Positions 6,027 through 6,974 of a stretch of 6,974 bases of DNA are shown here, in pieces; the first letter of the stretch is position 1, and the number at the start of each line of letters is the position of its first letter. The position numbers and the translations under genes were made by a program. Source of the DNA: an uncultured Oscillospiraceae bacterium (lineage in GTDB: Bacteria > Bacillota > Clostridia > Oscillospirales > Ruminococcaceae); contig CAJMEU010000147.1 of NCBI GenBank assembly GCA_905212515.1, positions 1 through 6,974 on the forward strand. Reading direction: 5' to 3'. Under the pieces are notes generated by a model. The model ran no database searches. It saw only the letters and a program-made list of their open reading frames with translations, and was not told where the DNA came from.

Positions 6027-6050
6027 GGGTATATAAATTTTAATATACCC
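6027..6050. promoter_or_regulatory. AT-rich palindrome in the LysR leader (candidate LysR autoregulatory site)
   Basis: GGGTATAT (6027-6034) and ATATACCC (6043-6050) are exact inverted repeats across an A/T centre, with two more matched positions inside, so 10 of 12 pairs match. It lies just downstream of the predicted LysR start, where a bound LysR tetramer could repress its own gene, and about 20 bases upstream of the dehydrogenase -35. The centre spacing does not give a textbook T-N11-A box, so the assignment is tentative. Confidence 0.4.
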
Positions 6051-6059
6051 CCCATTCTT

Positions 6060-6087
6060 ATTATACATTTTACAAGAGAAAAGTAAA
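6060..6087 (-). promoter_or_regulatory. Candidate promoter for the LysR gene
   Basis: On the minus strand TATAAT (plus 6060-6065) is a perfect -10 box, and TTTACT (plus 6082-6087) lies 16 bases upstream as a fair -35. The start would be near 6053, giving a leader of about 70 bases. It overlaps face to face with the dehydrogenase promoter at 6069-6097, so the two polymerases would compete for the same DNA. Confidence 0.5.
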
Positions 6088-6097
6088 CTGATAAAAT
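6069..6097 (+). promoter_or_regulatory. Promoter of the iron alcohol dehydrogenase gene
   Basis: TTTACA (6069-6074) and TAAAAT (6092-6097) are spaced by 17 bases, giving a predicted start near 6104 and a leader of about 73 bases. The -10 box and start lie inside the candidate Rex operator at 6088-6105. Confidence 0.6.
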
Positions 6098-6105
6098 TTT
6101 AACAA
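6088..6105 (+). promoter_or_regulatory. Candidate Rex (redox-sensing repressor) operator over the dehydrogenase -10 box
   Basis: CTGATAAAATTTTAACAA matches the clostridial Rex consensus TTGTTAA-N4-TTAACAA at 12 of 14 fixed positions. The right half-site is perfect; the left differs at positions 1 and 4. Rex is known to repress alcohol and butanol dehydrogenase genes in clostridia when NADH is low. Its position across the -10 box and transcription start is that of a simple repressor site. The match was made by eye against a remembered consensus. Confidence 0.6.
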
Positions 6106-6119
6106 GGACGAGATCGTCC
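6106..6119 (+). promoter_or_regulatory. Perfect palindrome GGACGA-GA-TCGTCC in the dehydrogenase leader
   Basis: Six-base exact arms surround a 2-base centre, directly behind the predicted start. Wider arms TGATAAA (6089-6095) and TTTATCA (6124-6130) flank it nearly concentrically. The left outer arm lies before the transcript start, so the whole dyad can act only at the DNA level. It may be a LysR or other operator, or chance. Confidence 0.35.
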
Positions 6120-6176
6120 GAAATTTATCAAACTCCGGCAAACGGCCGGTGGTACTGAAAGATGGAGGTACATATT

Positions 6177-6974
6177 ATGGGACGTTTTACTTTACCGCGT
6201 GACCTGTATCATGGCAAGGGCTCTTTGGAGGAGCTGAAGAACCTGAAGGGCAAAAAAGCGATGGTCGTCGTGGGCGGCGGCAGCATGAAGCGCTTCGGCT
6301 TTTTGGACCGCGTGGAGCAGTATCTGAAAGAGGCCGGCATGGAAGTAGCCCTGTTTGAGAACGTGGAGCCCGATCCTTCCGTGACCACCGTGATGAAGGG
6401 CGCCGAGGCCATGCGCGCCTTCCAGCCCGACTGGATCGTGGCCATGGGCGGCGGCAGCCCCATCGACGCCGCCAAAGCCATGTGGGCTTTCTACGAGTAC
6501 CCGGAAGTGACCTTCGAGCAGCTGTGCGTGCCCTTCGGCTTCCCCGAGCTGCGCCAGAAAGCGCGCTTCTGCGCCATCCCCTCCACCTCCGGCACCGCCA
6601 CGGAAGTGACGGCTTTCTCTGTGATCACCGACTATGACAAGGGCGTTAAATATCCCTTGGCCGATTTCAACATCACCCCGGACGTGGCCATCGTCGACCC
6701 CGAGCTGGCTGAGAAAATGCCTCCGAAGTTGACGGCCCACACCGGTATGGACGCCATGACCCACGCCATCGAGGCCTATGTGTCCACCCTGCACTGCAAC
6801 TACACCGATCCCCTGGCCTTGCATGCCATCAAGATGATCCACGACGATTTGAAGAAGAGCTACGACGGCGACATGGTCGCCCGCGACCGCATGCATGACG
6901 CCCAGTGCCTGGCCGGCATGGCCTTCTCCAACGCGCTGCTGGGCATCGAGCACTCCATGGCCCACAAGACGGGC
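6177..6974 (+). CDS. Iron-dependent (group III) alcohol dehydrogenase, 3' end cut off by the window
   Basis: The first 266 codons are open to the window edge. This family reduces aldehydes to alcohols (or the reverse) with NAD(P)H in the cytoplasm, an outlet for fermentative electrons. Residues 1-180 form the nucleotide-binding domain, with VVGGGS (31-36), the signature GGGSPIDAAKAMW (91-103) and PSTSGTATEVTAFSVITD (135-152). The metal-binding domain shows D192-x3-H196 (GMDAMTHAIEAY) and H259 in HSMAHK, matching D196, H200 and H263 of E. coli FucO; the fourth ligand lies beyond the window. The wording (SPIDAAKAMW, YPLADFNITPD) is closest to the C-terminal half of AdhE, but the gene starts as a free-standing protein. 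The start at 6177 has GGAGGT 7 bases upstream. Confidence 0.95.
   Translation, partial: MGRFTLPRDLYHGKGSLEELKNLKGKKAMVVVGGGSMKRFGFLDRVEQYLKEAGMEVALFENVEPDPSVTTVMKGAEAMRAFQPDWIVAMGGGSPIDAAKAMWAFYEYPEVTFEQLCVPFGFPELRQKARFCAIPSTSGTATEVTAFSVITDYDKGVKYPLADFNITPDVAIVDPELAEKMPPKLTAHTGMDAMTHAIEAYVSTLHCNYTDPLALHAIKMIHDDLKKSYDGDMVARDRMHDAQCLAGMAFSNALLGIEHSMAHKTG

Noticed and set aside
5027..6043. A 338-codon plus-strand open frame opposite the LysR gene
   Set aside because: The minus strand encodes a complete, recognisable LysR protein with a good RBS; the plus frame is G/A/H/Q-rich without motifs.
6121..6131. A second Rex-like half-site (TTATCAA, 6125-6131)
   Set aside because: It is 6/7 to one half-site, but the paired half at the right spacing matches only about 3 of 7 positions.
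6192..6965. A 257-codon minus-strand open frame opposite the alcohol dehydrogenase
   Set aside because: The plus strand encodes a clear iron-ADH with all visible metal ligands; the antisense frame is H/G/V-rich and has no identifiable start signal.
1..6974. tRNA/rRNA genes, CRISPR repeats, insertion sequences, phage or defence genes
   Set aside because: No cloverleaf, regularly spaced repeats, transposase or integrase motifs, or terminal inverted repeats with target duplications were visible on either strand.

Overview
The window is GC-rich DNA with tight, Shine-Dalgarno-led genes, ATGA start/stop overlaps and sigma-A-like promoters. This gene set (O-acetylhomoserine sulfhydrylase, ECF sigma factor with a zinc-finger anti-sigma factor, AdhE-related iron alcohol dehydrogenase) suggests a high-GC anaerobic Firmicute, probably a gut clostridium of the Oscillospiraceae/Ruminococcaceae kind. 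The organism is an inference from protein style and signals; no marker gene is present.

Layout. (1) Bases 1-665 hold the C-terminal half of a PLP-dependent O-acetylhomoserine sulfhydrylase, starting just before its catalytic lysine. (2) Bases 666-2796 hold a drug-efflux-like MFS transporter and, 9 bases behind it, an unfamiliar protein with a thioredoxin-like N-terminus and an atypical GNAT-like C-terminus. They lie behind a near-consensus promoter with an 8-bp palindrome in its spacer and a strong terminator hairpin in the leader, which looks like an attenuation arrangement. (3) After a terminator, bases 2894-4966 form a compact ECF operon: a TGTAAC-N16-CGAC promoter (the ECF type, so probably autoregulated), the sigma factor, an overlapping membrane ZAS-type anti-sigma factor, and an overlapping single-pass membrane protein of unknown role. 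(4) A long bidirectional hairpin separates this operon from a convergent LysR regulator on the minus strand (5066-5983). (5) A 193-base AT-rich divergent control region follows, then the first 266 codons of an iron-dependent alcohol dehydrogenase running off the window end.

How the parts may work together. The ECF trio is a membrane-to-transcription signalling unit with no obvious target gene here other than itself. The LysR regulator probably controls the divergent alcohol dehydrogenase. The dehydrogenase promoter also carries a 12/14 match to the clostridial Rex (NADH/NAD+-sensing repressor) operator placed over the -10 box and start site, so the gene appears wired both to a specific inducer (LysR) and to redox state (Rex). 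The window holds no RNA gene, mobile element, CRISPR array or phage gene that I can see. The longest gene-free gap is 193 bases. The parts most worth testing are the MFS leader/terminator switch with its unusual partner gene, the self-directed ECF operon, and the Rex/LysR control region.
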